Source: an uncultured Desulfobulbus sp. (GTDB lineage Bacteria > Desulfobacterota > Desulfobulbia > Desulfobulbales > Desulfobulbaceae). From it: DNA of 64,000 nucleotides. The position numbers were made by a program, and so were the translations under genes. The stretch spans positions 1,111,001-1,175,000 of the forward strand of contig NZ_OY760916.1 of the NCBI RefSeq assembly GCF_963664075.1. Reading direction: 5' to 3'. Shown here one piece after another: positions 9,601 to 19,000 of the stretch (its first letter is position 1; the number at the start of each line of letters is the position of its first letter). The notes beneath the pieces are model-generated. The model was not told where the DNA came from. It did not search any database and was given only the letters and a program-made list of their open reading frames with translations.

Positions 9601-10300
9601 CCGAGCGGAACGCAGGAGGGAGATCGTGTGGTTTGGGTCCACCTGGAGCAGTGATCCAGAGCGAATGGTTTCCTCTGATTGCGTAGAGTTCAACTTTTTG
9701 GCTTGTATAAAAGCTGGGGTGGTCTTGAATGAGGGGAAAGAGGTAATGGCTGGTATCTACTTGCAAAACGACAGCTGCTATCGGCTGCTGGGGATGGTTT
9801 TGCTCGCGAAAAAGCGGGGCGACCCAGTCAATACAAACTGTTCCTGATGGTGAGAGGTAGAATGCCGTGCGCTCGATGGTGCCCTTATTCAGAGTTTGCT
9901 GGATTTTGTGGGCCGTGACCTCTGTGGCAGCCTGTTTTGAGCCGGTGCTGAGCAAGAGCTGTCCTTGGCTGTCAAAGAGCTGTACAGAACTGTAGTCATA
10001 CGCCTTGAGCATGAGCTCCATGCGTGAGAGGAGAAGGCTTTTGTATTTGAGAGTATCCGGCTGGAGAAGATACTGCTCGAGCCGAGCGGAGAGATCTTTT
10101 GATGCACTCCAGATATGCGCATCTCCCTGGCGTTCATGTATCCAGTGCAGCAGGGCTTTGGAAGTAGTCTCGGTCAGATTTTTCAGGTTGAGGGCAGTGT
10201 TCTTTTCTTCTTTGGAGATTTCGGTGCGGTAGTAGAGGGAGGAGCTCAGAGCAAGCAGGCACAAGAAGACGATTGTAAAGAGTGCATATCGCTTGTTCAT
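6644..10300 (-). CDS. Membrane hybrid sensor histidine kinase (sensor-PAS-PAS-HisKA-HATPase-REC-Hpt)
   Basis: A 1218-residue phosphorelay kinase from the ATG at 10300 (AGGGG about 10 bases upstream); an in-frame TTG at 10360 is less likely. Order: TM helix about 4-24; periplasmic sensor domain about 25-290; second TM about 294-312; PAS about 330-455; PAS about 465-585 (IDNAGKISFWNPAAASIFGY); HisKA with FLANMSHEIRTPLN, phospho-His about 630; HATPase with N box (NYLGNAVKF), DTGIGI and GGTGLGLAIS; receiver with LLVEDN and LMDMQMPVLDG, phospho-Asp about 922, and AKP Lys; Hpt with NAHSLKGVAAM, His about 1071. All phosphotransfer residues are intact, as in BarA/TorS-type kinases. The signal and output regulator are not in the window. 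Confidence 0.93.
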   Translation of the reverse strand: MNKRYALFTIVFLCLLALSSSLYYRTEISKEEKNTALNLKNLTETTSKALLHWIHERQGDAHIWSASKDLSARLEQYLLQPDTLKYKSLLLSRMELMLKAYDYSSVQLFDSQGQLLLSTGSKQAATEVTAHKIQQTLNKGTIERTAFYLSPSGTVCIDWVAPLFREQNHPQQPIAAVVLQVDTSHYLFPLIQDHPSFYTSQKVELYAIRGNHSLWITAPGGPKPHDLPPAFRSAFSSELPQPSSPHSSTGMAINPQGAEVLFAQSPITGTPWHLTAEVQLGEIHTPVMTMVLRVSSILVASLAVIAVILLRMFHQQQEIQRLEHEQKQFLAVQRLETLSDNLPGGFVYQLSCSPSGGYSFTYISRGCESVLGYLPEQISADASLLLMMMPSQDRKNFLAAKSDPRLAATGFSQEIPLYLPTEQKCWLLFNAYPQTTPDGRLIWDGIALDITEQKQAQETIEDSEKKLRTITNAARNGVIMIDNAGKISFWNPAAASIFGYSAKEILGKEVHAILAAPQYREPAYQAFPLWQKTGRGDAIDQTLELEAVKKEGELFPIELSLSSVQMEGKWVAIGIVKDITAQKQIELELENYRLHLEDLVTIRTKELEEAKQVAETANHAKSTFLANMSHEIRTPLNAIIGFAHLIGNQVHTPEQQSKVGKIIDSGKHLLEIINDILDLSKIEAKSMQLEERTFLVSTTLDQTSSMMRERVVEKGLDLLIEHDPRFAKLPVKGDELRLRQILVNYLGNAVKFTERGSITIRTQLAELNDENALLRFEVEDTGIGIAEGQQDKLFNAFEQAEASTVRKYGGTGLGLAISKRLAEMMGGETGIISTLGQGSTFWFTARLPLGEATELQSETNMPSSLVGLRQGARVLLVEDNEINQEVATEILERFGLSVEIADNGERACHKVTNNEYDLILMDMQMPVLDGVAATRRIRTMPGKGDIPIVAMTANAFEDDRKHCEDAGMNGFVAKPVEPDQLRLTLARWLADTSCPYPKPASEETAVTPVEVEKSASSTEHIDQETGIKFTGSQSTFQHMLGKFIEQQADLPERIGRAIQSEDFETAQRNAHSLKGVAAMLGMKELRELALSLEQLLRHHTEQKEIEIATGLHLLTTELGVVLKEANEISQSYSQENDSIDLPHLQSLVLKLHQQLTNKNPEAADTWQTIEPIFCKVLEACDYDLLKEQLEQGIYTEALITLEEIQEEYEELELLNHQG

Positions 10301-10650
10301 GCGTTTGGTTCCCCTGACTTGATCAATGGATTCTTGTGAGTACCCATCTTGGGAAATCAAGCTGGATACGCTCGCAAGGAATACGAAACAATAGGCGCCA
10401 CAATCAGCTTATCATAGGAACCCTTGGGGAAAAAAGAAGAATTCCCAGGTTGTGAAGAATCGAGGAGCGAGGGGTAACGTAATGCAATATCTACTTGTCG
10501 TAAAAAGGCTTTATCTATGTGAAAACAAGAAAATCTTGAGTTTGTATGAAATTACATTGCATAATAGTACAAGATGAATACAGCAAGCGTTGTTTCATTG
10601 ACTTGTTCTGTTTGCTATTTTTTTCTCCTTTGAAGAGCTTCTAATATACC
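10301..10650. other. Divergent intergenic region between the kinase and the PPTase gene
   Basis: About 350 bases without a gene. The half near the PPTase is A/T-rich and must hold that gene's promoter, but no pair of boxes at proper spacing is convincing. An imperfect inverted pair taatgcaat / attgcataa occurs at about 10481 and 10556. Nothing else noted. Confidence 0.4.
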
Positions 10651-11367
10651 ATGTCTTCTGTGGAAAATTGCGTCCGCGTTTTATATACAAGGTTCTCGGC
10701 TCCACTCCCCGCAAATCTTGAAAATTCCTACCTGGAAGCGATACCACAGGCCTTTCAAGGCAGGATTCTGGCGTTTCGACGGTGGCAAGACAGGCAGGCC
10801 TCATTGCTGGGGAAAATGCTTTTGCTCCGATTGTTGCAAACCTATGACCCCGTACGGTTTGGCCGGGAAAAATTAACCAACCTGCAGCAGACCTCCATGG
10901 GGAAGCCCTTTCTTCCTGCAGGGCCCGAGTTCAGTATCTCGCATTCTGGAGAAATGGTTGTCGTTGCTTTGGCTCCAGAAGGGAAAATAGGGATCGATAT
11001 CGAACAAATGGTTGAGCTCAACGTCCAGGATTTACGCGGTTTCGTTCCTGAAATTGATCGATATGACCAAGGGCATGAGGAGGGAATACGCTCATTTTTT
11101 TATCATCATTGGACCCAAAGGGAAGCGGTTGCCAAGGCAAGTGGCATGGGGCTGCTTGGACCAATCGAGACCCTCGTTGTAGATGGAGACAAGGCGTTGT
11201 ATGATGCGACCACCTGGTCTCTACAAAAGATTCCATTGCAGCAGGAGGGGTATGTCAGCCATCTGGCGCTGGACACTCCTCATTATAGTTTTACCCTTGG
11301 AAAGGCTGACTTGATGACACTACTTGCACCCGAGATGATGTCTTTGGCACTGGAGAATGGGCGATGA
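10651..11367 (+). CDS. Sfp-type 4'-phosphopantetheinyl transferase
   Basis: Transfers the phosphopantetheine arm of CoA to the serine of carrier domains; needed for the seven ACP/PCP domains of the adjacent synthetases. 238 residues, normal for the Sfp class. Motifs: GKPFLP followed by FSISHSGEMVVVAL at about residues 91-104, IGIDIEQ at about 112-118 (magnesium-binding Asp and Glu) and HHWTQREAVAKASGMGL at about 151-168, the W-x-x-(K/R)-E-A-x-x-K signature; the usual first Lys is Arg, but the catalytic Glu and last Lys are present. Its stop overlaps the start of the next gene (ATGA), so the two are coupled. First gene of the left arm of the cluster. Confidence 0.93.
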   Translation: MSSVENCVRVLYTRFSAPLPANLENSYLEAIPQAFQGRILAFRRWQDRQASLLGKMLLLRLLQTYDPVRFGREKLTNLQQTSMGKPFLPAGPEFSISHSGEMVVVALAPEGKIGIDIEQMVELNVQDLRGFVPEIDRYDQGHEEGIRSFFYHHWTQREAVAKASGMGLLGPIETLVVDGDKALYDATTWSLQKIPLQQEGYVSHLALDTPHYSFTLGKADLMTLLAPEMMSLALENGR

Positions 11368-11834
11368 GTTCTTTAGACGAGCGAGTCAAGGCGGAGCAGT
11401 GTATTAAAAATTACGTCATTGTCGCCATGGGATTAGGATTTTTCCCCTCTGCCTTGGTGAATACGGTGGCCGTCGTCGCTTTAGAGGTGAAGATGATCGG
11501 GGATTTAGCCCGAATCTACGATTTTCCCGTACCCAAAAAACTTGTCATGTACAAGATGCTTATATCGCTGATCAGTAGCCTGGGTGCAGTCTATCTTACC
11601 GTGAAATCACGAGTCCTCTTTAAAGGGGTTCCCCTGCTTGGCCATGCCGTCTATGTGGGGACGATGTCAGTGGCCGGAGGTGCTGCCATGTATGCTGTCG
11701 GCAAGATATTCCAGGAGCATTATGCCTCAGGCGGGACCTTTCTCAGCAGTGAAAATTCCCTGCTCAAAAAATATTTCCAAGAGAAATATAACGAGGGCAA
11801 ACCTCTCGTCGCCTCCTTTTCTGCCGGATCGTGA
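11364..11834 (+). CDS. DUF697 membrane protein (copy 1)
   Basis: 156-residue protein with hydrophobic helices at about residues 15-42, 62-80 and 90-110. The motif GLGFFPSALVNTVAVVALEVKMIGDLARIYDF, then a GTMSVAGGAAMYAVGKIFQEHYASGG region, marks the DUF697 family (also found as the tail of some GTPases). It overlaps the PPTase stop by 4 bases. A second member at 47867-48421 borders the other side of the cluster: both share a K-(L/I)-x-x-(I/V)-YD(I/F)P block and an AxGKIFxxHxxxGG(T) block. Role unknown; the overlap with a PPTase and the two-sided arrangement suggest a job linked to the lipopeptide cluster, perhaps at the membrane. Confidence 0.75.
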   Translation: MSSLDERVKAEQCIKNYVIVAMGLGFFPSALVNTVAVVALEVKMIGDLARIYDFPVPKKLVMYKMLISLISSLGAVYLTVKSRVLFKGVPLLGHAVYVGTMSVAGGAAMYAVGKIFQEHYASGGTFLSSENSLLKKYFQEKYNEGKPLVASFSAGS

Positions 11835-12045
11835 TGTCATTTTTTTACAGTTTTTTGTTTTTTCTCAACGGTTTGTTTCTATGCTGAGCGCTGTTTTTGT
11901 TGACGTAAAATTCAGGTTCTGTAAGAGAAAGCAGTCCGCCGGACGTTCCATATATTGATACGATTCTCTTGTCGTTCTTTGCAGAACAGCGCTCTTGGTA
12001 AGGCAAGGAGACCTTTGGGGCATCCATCCTACAAGGAGCAAAGTT

Positions 12046-15000
12046 ATGTCGCCAGATCAATATTATATTTTTTCAAAAATCCTGGGTGCTTCGCTTGCAT
12101 TGATGACAGTCTTGGATCCTTCCTGCGTTACAGCAAGTGATGCCGACGAATACAGTGCAATCAGCCAGGTCACCCTTGACGCCTTTGTTGGTAAAACCGG
12201 CATATTCGGGGCGACTGCCGGAGTGCAGTTTTCAGACGGCAGTCGCTGGTTTGGTGCCAGCGGTGTCACCGGGCCGGAGAGTGCCAGTGAAGGTGGACGT
12301 CACCTTACGGTTGATGATCGTTTTCACATCGGCAGCCAAACCAAGACCTATACCGGAGCGGTGATTCTTAAATACGTTGATGCTGATATCCTGGATCTGG
12401 ATCAGTCCATTCAAACTTGGCTTCCGGATTTGACGGTCATGAGCAAGGAGCTGCGCGAGCAAGTGACGATTCGCGATTTGATTAGCCAACGTTCCGGAAT
12501 TGCAGAATATCTCAATGCCCAAGATCCCGGCACCCCCGGTCAAACAATCCTTGATAGTTGGAATGCAGCCAATGGTCGTTATGACCTGAGCCCCAGCCAG
12601 TTGGTCGAGGCTGCGCTTACCTTAGGGCCTACCATGACGCCGGGAGACGTCAACACCTATCAATACTCCAATACCAATTTTCTTCTCTTGGGAATGATTG
12701 CCGAACGAGCCAGCTGTACCACGGCTGCAGGCTGTCAGAGCTTCAAGCAAATTGTTCAGCAGGAAATTTTGATTCCTCTGGGGCTGAGTGAAACTACGTA
12801 CCCTACCGGAATCACATATGATGGTGTCCATACCAATGCCACCTGGAATGACTATGGCGCGCTGAGTGACTTTACCTACCCCAGCCCCGCTATTCCGAAC
12901 ACTGCCGGGGCCATGATTTCAACCGTTGGTGATCAGCTGAACTGGTTGATCGAACTCACCACTAACGCCGAGGGGACTCTTTCACCGGCAACCTTTGCCG
13001 AACGGCTGCAGTGGACTACAAATCTCGATTCCGGGAATGTGGCCGGAGCAAAGGCCGGATACGGCATGGCCATTTATGGGAGCACCAGCCCCACCACAGG
13101 TCAGCCCACTTTAGGGCATGGGGGGGAGATCAGCGGTGTGCAGACCCTGATGTTTCAATTTCCGGAATCCAACCTTTTTATTGTAGGCGATGTCAATACC
13201 TTCCTCTCTATTCCCAATGACCGAACCCTTCCGGCGAGCAGGATTACCGATCTCTACTATGGTTTGGAACGCTCGATCATGACTTTGACTGCAGCAACGG
13301 TCTATGGCGGATCCTGTGTCGGTGGCTATGACCTCACCTGTAGCGGCACGACAGTTCTCCCTCAAGGGGTAACGGCCTCGGGGGATGTCATAATCGAGGC
13401 CTCCGGTAATTACTGGACCAATACTTCGCTGAATTTTTCAGAGCCTATCCCTACCCTTACTGCCTATGGGGAAGACATCACCGCATTGAGCGTAAGCAAT
13501 GGGACCGTCACAATAAAGGGAAATGCTATTGTGGAATCCATCGGTAACGGTTCCACAGCGCTCCATCTAAGCGGTACCCAAAATACGGTGGCTATCAGCG
13601 GGCAATTAAACGCGACCGGATACGGGACAACGGCCCTTGATGGCAGTAGCATCTCCGATGATACGGTTGTCATCCAGCCGACAGGTTCGGTTACAGGCAA
13701 GATTGCGCTTACCAATGGCTCTGATCAAATAATCGCCAACGGCACTGTCACGGGGGATGTGCTCTTGGGGCCCAATGCCACTTTGTGCGGTTCCGGTAAA
13801 ATTTTGGGCCTGCTGACCGGTGGCACGGTAGCTCCAGGAAATTCCATCGGCCTGCTAACAGTCAGTTCATACAATGGCTTTGACTCGACTCTGCAGATGG
13901 AAATAAATGGTGATGCAGTTGCCAGCGATTTATTGAAGGTGGTGGAACAGCAATCCGAGGGGATTCCAGTCGTTGATACGGGGACAGCGTATCTGGGGGG
14001 AGCGATTCTAGAGCTTTCCGGAACCCGCCCCGCAGTGGATAGCCGTTTCCTGTTGCTGGATGCCGATAACAGTCTTTCCGGAAGTTTTAGCACCATCTTG
14101 GATAAGGACCAGCTCCTCCAGGCAACAGGTCGTATTTCCGGAGCGCTTTTGACAGGAACAAAGTCCGTGGTTGCTTCCTGGTCCAGTCCGGCGCCTTTTG
14201 ATGCAGCTATAGATATGCAATACCTCACAAGCCTTGATCGGGCCGACCACAACCTCCAGCGGATGAACCATACCAATACGGGATTGATCGAAAGAAAAGG
14301 GATAACCCCTTTTGCCATGCTCCTGGGGAATTATGCCAATTTTTCCACTGAGGATTCGGTCAGTGGCTACACGATAAAGAGCGAAGGGCTGATGCTGGGG
14401 GTTGATGTTCCCATTGGTCAAGATATGTTCATCGGGATGAATTTTTCTTCGATAATCGGGGCCGCCAAGGTGGATGTGGATGGGGAAGAACAGGAAAGCT
14501 CGGTGCAGAGTCTTGGCCTTTACGGTGCACTTAAAGCTGGTTCCTACACTATTGGGGCCGACTTCAGCATTGGCTATGGAGACATTGATTACAGCAATAA
14601 GGTGACCATTGGTCAGGACCTTGCAACAGCCAAAGGTACATATGACGTCCTGCCACTCACCCTCGGGCTGAGCATGAGCCGAGCTTTCAAAGGGGACGCC
14701 TGGACCACCGATATCACGGGTGATTTAATTTATATGTCGGGGAAGACAAAAGGATTTACGGAAACGGGCATTGCGGAGAATGCAGCATTCACTTTTGAGG
14801 AATACACCTGTGAACGGTTGCGCGCCGGGGTGACGGCAACGCTTTCCAGAAATATGCCGATCGCGCAATGGTACCCCTGGATGTCACTGGGGGTGTTTCA
14901 GCATTTTGACCTTCATTCGCCGGGTATCCAGTATCATTTGGAAAATGGTGCAGCAGCACGGCTCGACATCCGTGATGTCAATGGATTTGAGCCGCGACTG

Positions 15001-15129
15001 GCCGTTGGCTTTCGCCATCAGTTGCAGAATAAGGTGAATATGAATTTCAGTATTGACGGGAGCTTGCGTGACGACACTGTTGCAACGAGGATGATGCTGT
15101 GGTTGAGTGTTCCTTTAGGAGATGAATGA
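12046..15129 (+). CDS. S12-type serine peptidase/beta-lactamase-like domain fused to an autotransporter barrel
   Basis: 1027 residues from the ATG at 12046, which has AAGGAG 7 bases upstream. Signal peptide about residues 1-30. Residues about 35-405 form a class C beta-lactamase / DD-peptidase (S12) domain: SQTK (Ser about 97, Lys about 100), YSN (about 207-209) and HGG (about 358-360), so the active site is complete. Residues about 415-730 are Thr/Ser/Gly-rich beta-helix sequence with GSGKI...GTVAPGNSIGLLTV, typical of autotransporter passengers. Residues about 750-1027 are an outer-membrane barrel with alternating strands, ending in WLSVPLGDE. It should display the enzyme on the cell surface. 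Possible jobs: cell-wall or beta-lactam hydrolysis, or cleavage of a peptide prodrug. Substrate not predictable. Confidence 0.88.
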   Translation: MSPDQYYIFSKILGASLALMTVLDPSCVTASDADEYSAISQVTLDAFVGKTGIFGATAGVQFSDGSRWFGASGVTGPESASEGGRHLTVDDRFHIGSQTKTYTGAVILKYVDADILDLDQSIQTWLPDLTVMSKELREQVTIRDLISQRSGIAEYLNAQDPGTPGQTILDSWNAANGRYDLSPSQLVEAALTLGPTMTPGDVNTYQYSNTNFLLLGMIAERASCTTAAGCQSFKQIVQQEILIPLGLSETTYPTGITYDGVHTNATWNDYGALSDFTYPSPAIPNTAGAMISTVGDQLNWLIELTTNAEGTLSPATFAERLQWTTNLDSGNVAGAKAGYGMAIYGSTSPTTGQPTLGHGGEISGVQTLMFQFPESNLFIVGDVNTFLSIPNDRTLPASRITDLYYGLERSIMTLTAATVYGGSCVGGYDLTCSGTTVLPQGVTASGDVIIEASGNYWTNTSLNFSEPIPTLTAYGEDITALSVSNGTVTIKGNAIVESIGNGSTALHLSGTQNTVAISGQLNATGYGTTALDGSSISDDTVVIQPTGSVTGKIALTNGSDQIIANGTVTGDVLLGPNATLCGSGKILGLLTGGTVAPGNSIGLLTVSSYNGFDSTLQMEINGDAVASDLLKVVEQQSEGIPVVDTGTAYLGGAILELSGTRPAVDSRFLLLDADNSLSGSFSTILDKDQLLQATGRISGALLTGTKSVVASWSSPAPFDAAIDMQYLTSLDRADHNLQRMNHTNTGLIERKGITPFAMLLGNYANFSTEDSVSGYTIKSEGLMLGVDVPIGQDMFIGMNFSSIIGAAKVDVDGEEQESSVQSLGLYGALKAGSYTIGADFSIGYGDIDYSNKVTIGQDLATAKGTYDVLPLTLGLSMSRAFKGDAWTTDITGDLIYMSGKTKGFTETGIAENAAFTFEEYTCERLRAGVTATLSRNMPIAQWYPWMSLGVFQHFDLHSPGIQYHLENGAAARLDIRDVNGFEPRLAVGFRHQLQNKVNMNFSIDGSLRDDTVATRMMLWLSVPLGDE

Positions 15130-15190
15130 TATTCTATATTCAGCGTAGGTAAACGAGACCCTTATTCAAGATTTCCTTAAGACACGGTCT

Positions 15191-15931
15191 ATGTATATTC
15201 CATCCTCAGAAAGAGTTGTTGAACAGCACACCATTGATCTGATCTGTCTGCCCTATGCTGGCGGTAACAGCTGTCTTTTGTTTCGGCAGTGGCAACGAAG
15301 TGCGGAAAAGGGCCTGCGTATTCATCCGGTTGCCCTGCCCGGACGTGACAGGTATTTTCATCTGGCGCCACTTGCCGACATGCCATCCATGCTTAACTGG
15401 CTTGATCGGGAAGTAACCCCTCTGCTTACCGGTGATTTTGCCTTGTTTGGCCATTCCATGGGGGCTGTCGTTGCCTATGCCTACGCCTTGAATCTGCAAG
15501 CGGCAAACAGGACTGGGCCCCGCCATCTTTTTGTATCCGCCTCAACCCCACCTTCGACGCCGCGTACGCACCAGCTTCATAAAAAAACTTCGGAGCAGAT
15601 GCGTCAGTATCTCAAGGAGTACGATCCCAAGGGCTACTGTTTTGATGAACATCCGGAGTTGTGGGAGGTCTTTGAACCGGTTTTGCGGGCGGATTTCCAG
15701 TTGGTGGAAACCTATGTACCTCCCGTGGGGGAGAGAACCATTGATTGTCCGATTACCGCCCTATGCGGGACAAGAGACACGGTCGTTGATGCAACGACGA
15801 TGGCGGGCTGGCGTTCTCACACCTCAGGAGCTTTTGCGGCTATTTCGATGGAGGGGGGGCATCTTTTTCTCCGTGACAACCCGTTGGCGGTTTTTGATTG
15901 TGTGAGCAAGCGGTTACCTCGTACGTTGTAA
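15191..15931 (+). CDS. Type II thioesterase (editing enzyme for NRPS/PKS)
   Basis: Stand-alone alpha/beta hydrolase that removes wrong or stalled acyl groups from carrier domains. 246 residues, the normal GrsT/SrfAD size. It has the N-terminal LICLPYAGGNSCLLFRQW, nucleophile elbow GHSMGAV (Ser about 92), ALCGTRDTVV with the catalytic Asp, and GGHLFLRDN with the catalytic His. No signal peptide. It is the last plus-strand gene of the left arm and meets the NRPS operon tail to tail, separated by a terminator hairpin. The 60-base gap after the autotransporter gene allows cotranscription. Confidence 0.92.
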   Translation: MYIPSSERVVEQHTIDLICLPYAGGNSCLLFRQWQRSAEKGLRIHPVALPGRDRYFHLAPLADMPSMLNWLDREVTPLLTGDFALFGHSMGAVVAYAYALNLQAANRTGPRHLFVSASTPPSTPRTHQLHKKTSEQMRQYLKEYDPKGYCFDEHPELWEVFEPVLRADFQLVETYVPPVGERTIDCPITALCGTRDTVVDATTMAGWRSHTSGAFAAISMEGGHLFLRDNPLAVFDCVSKRLPRTL

Positions 15932-15981
15932 GTACCTCTTTTTCTTCACCGCATTTCTTGGCTGCCCTCCCCTCTGAGGTT

Positions 15982-16008
15982 GGCTCTGCCAGGTAGGCTG
16001 GCAGAGCC
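15982..16008 (+). terminator. Hairpin terminator between the convergent thioesterase and NRPS genes
   Basis: ggctctgccag (15982-15992) and ctggcagagcc (15998-16008) pair perfectly over 11 bases around a 5-base loop, followed on the plus strand by a T-rich stretch (ctttctttt). It fits a factor-independent terminator for the thioesterase gene. Confidence 0.75.
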
Positions 16009-16047
16009 GGTAGCGCTTTCTTTTGCCGCTTATGGGATAGACGGCTG

Positions 16048-19000
16048 TCAGCCAGAGATTCCCAGGCTCGCGGCAAGCATATCCATGTCGATCTCCTCGT
16101 TTTCATGAGGGAGTTCCCGGGCTGTATGCAATTCCTGGCAAAAAGTATCTACAAAGTTTTTTGCCGCTTCCTTCTCCATTGCACCGTAATCAATCGTTAC
16201 CGAGATAAACATGCCATCATCTTCAAAATGGGCGAGAATGGCGATGGGGTGTTGTGGTGTGGCTGCTGAGGAGTGTGGTTCCCCCAGTCCATTCCAATCC
16301 ACGGTAAATGGAGTATTAACCTGCTTGTTCTGGGGAGTGGTTGGGCTATTGAGTTGCCCCAAAAAATTGAGAGCAATTGGAGCTACGGCGGAACGTAACT
16401 CCGGATGATCGGAACGCATCCAGGCAAGCAATCCAAAACCAATACCATTGCGGGGAAGATCTGCCATCGGGTCATGGAAGTGACCTGCCGGCACCCAAAC
16501 GGGAACGATCTGGGTAAACCAACCCACGGTTCGTTCGCAGGGGGGAATGGTTGTTGGCAGTTCACGTCCATTGGTCTCGACGGCAATGGGAGCTCCCGGC
16601 CAGCCAAAGGCTTCGGCAGCAGCCGAACCTATCGCCCGTAGGAGAAAGGCCTGCGGTCCACCCGACACGGTCTCCGCCGATTTGAGCAGCGCACTGGTTG
16701 CTGTTGGATCAAGGTCAAGACGATGCATTCGGACCTGGCTGTCGCCATTTTTGGCACGGGGAAGGGGGCAAATGGCGATGCTGCGCGTAATTTCCCGCCA
16801 ATAGGGAAGTTCCGTGGTGGTCACGGGCGACTCTGCCTCGCGGGCAAGGGCTGCGATGATTTCCCCATAGGGGGCTGTGCGTGGGGGCAGGGAACAATCG
16901 GGGTTATTGAGAATCTTTTCCAGATCGGAGAGGAGAATAGTCCAGGACAGGATATCCATCACCATATGGTGTGCCACCAGCAGGAGGCTATTTCCATCGT
17001 CACGTGAGAAATGCAGCCCGCGAAAGAGAGGGGGACGCATCAGGTCGAATCCTCTGTGGGTGGCATTGGCCAGGCGTACCAACTCGTTATCGGCAGTCGA
17101 ACTATCTTGTCCCCTGAGATCATGGAAAGAAACAACCGCAGCCGCGAGTTTCTCAGGTATTTCAAAAAAAGGAGTCTCGGTGCCCGGTTGCAGGTATCCG
17201 CGTAGGACATCGTGTTGCTCCAGCAGCCGGTCAACCGCAGCTGTGAGCGTGTCCTCTGAGACCGGATTTGTGAGTCTGAGGAGAATAGATTGATTGAAAT
17301 GGTTACCTATAGGTAAACCATAGTGATGCAGGAACCACTGCTGGATGGGAGCAAGGTTGGCAGGCCCACTCCATGAGCTGTAGCCTGTAGTCTTTGTCGT
17401 ACGAGCGATTCGGGCAAGTTCCCCTATGCTCTGATAGCGAAAAATCTCAGCCACGGTAAGGCGAATACCCAGGTCTTGCAGGCGGGCAACCGCTTTAATG
17501 GCTGCGATGGAATCACCGCCGCTGGCAAAGAATGAGGTGTCCGCGTCAATCTGCTCCAGATGCAGCAGCTCCCGAAACACGGAGCCAATCACTTCAGCCG
17601 TTCCCTCGAGGGGGGGAGAGCATTCAAGCGATCTGTTGGAAATTGCAGGAAGGAGCAATGAGGGGAGCTCAGCAAAGGCTATTTTCCTGTTGACGGTGAG
17701 TGGGATTGTTTCAATTTCACGGAGCAGATGCGGTGTGGCGAAGCGGGGTAAATGACTGGCCGCGTAGCTGCGAACATCGTCAAGGAAGGTGTCTGCTATC
17801 TGATTTGAGGTGCCGTCCCCGGCGAAGAGATGGCAATGCAAGGGCGTTGTCCTAAAGGTCTCGCTGACATGAGGCAGCTCTACCCGGCAAGTATGCATGC
17901 TTCCGTCGTCAGTCTGCAGGGTGCAGTCAATCCTATAATCCTGGTGGCGTCCGTCACGTCCTGGAAAACGGCTGACGCTCCCCCGCAGGCGATCGCCTTT
18001 GGTGACGGCAAGGCCATTTGGAGAAAAAGCTGCGTACACCGGAAGCCAACTGGAGGAACCCGTTAAAATATCAATGTCTCGATTTGCGCCCACATCCAGT
18101 GTCAGCCAGAGTAAAAAGCCCGTGACTCTGCCGTTGCGCTGGATGGTTAACTCAATTTCATGTTCACTGGCCAGCGCCATCTCCTGGGTGAAGTCCAGGT
18201 GTTCAAAGATATCGCTGGAGGAGAGAATGCTGTTGCGGTCAAGATGACGGACGCAGAGACGCAGATCAAAGGGGCGACCGACCTGGGCGAAGATACGGTT
18301 GATGTACTCTTGGGCAAGTGGGGTAAAACCTGAATCCAGCGCGGACAGCGGGAGTTCAACGGCAGCTATCTTGGTCAGGCTGGTGCGTGGGAGGATATGT
18401 TCAGGAGCGGCAAGCTGGTGGCGGATACCATTGATGATAGCGGCCGCCCCCTCTGAGCCACCGATGGCCCCAACGATCTCGGAGATGCACCAGTCGACCT
18501 TTTCGGGAAGCGCGGTTTCCACCGCATCACCGGTGAGAATGGTGATACGATCTTGGAGATGATGAGCGGCGACACAGTTGCGCGCATGTTGAGCCACCTC
18601 TGGGTTGATCTCCACGGCGTACACATGATGCGCGCCTGCTTCGATTGCCAGGCGTGAGAGTATGGCAAAGGGGCCTGGTCCGATCTCAAGAACTGTGGCT
18701 CCGGGGAGATAACGGCGAAACCCTTCCAGGTAGCGGGCGTTGCGGATGTTATCTGTGGCCATGGCACCATAGACCACCTCATCATAGACGAAAAATTCCG
18801 CCACGGAGGGCCAGAGCGAGACCTTGTTCGGTCGTTTTTTGACCCAGGCCCCAACACCGGTGGGCGCTCCCGGCTCACCCAATACAGAGACAACCGCCTC
18901 CTCAACCTCGGGAGCACTGCGCAAAACATGCAGGACATCGGCCAATTCCAGCCGTTGCCCCGCAATCTTTACCTGATTGTCACGCCTGCCGACATAACTG

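Noticed and set aside
11994-12045. Earlier in-frame start for the autotransporter gene
   Set aside because: It would put 17 polar residues before the signal peptide and lacks a ribosome site, while the ATG at 12046 has AAGGAG.
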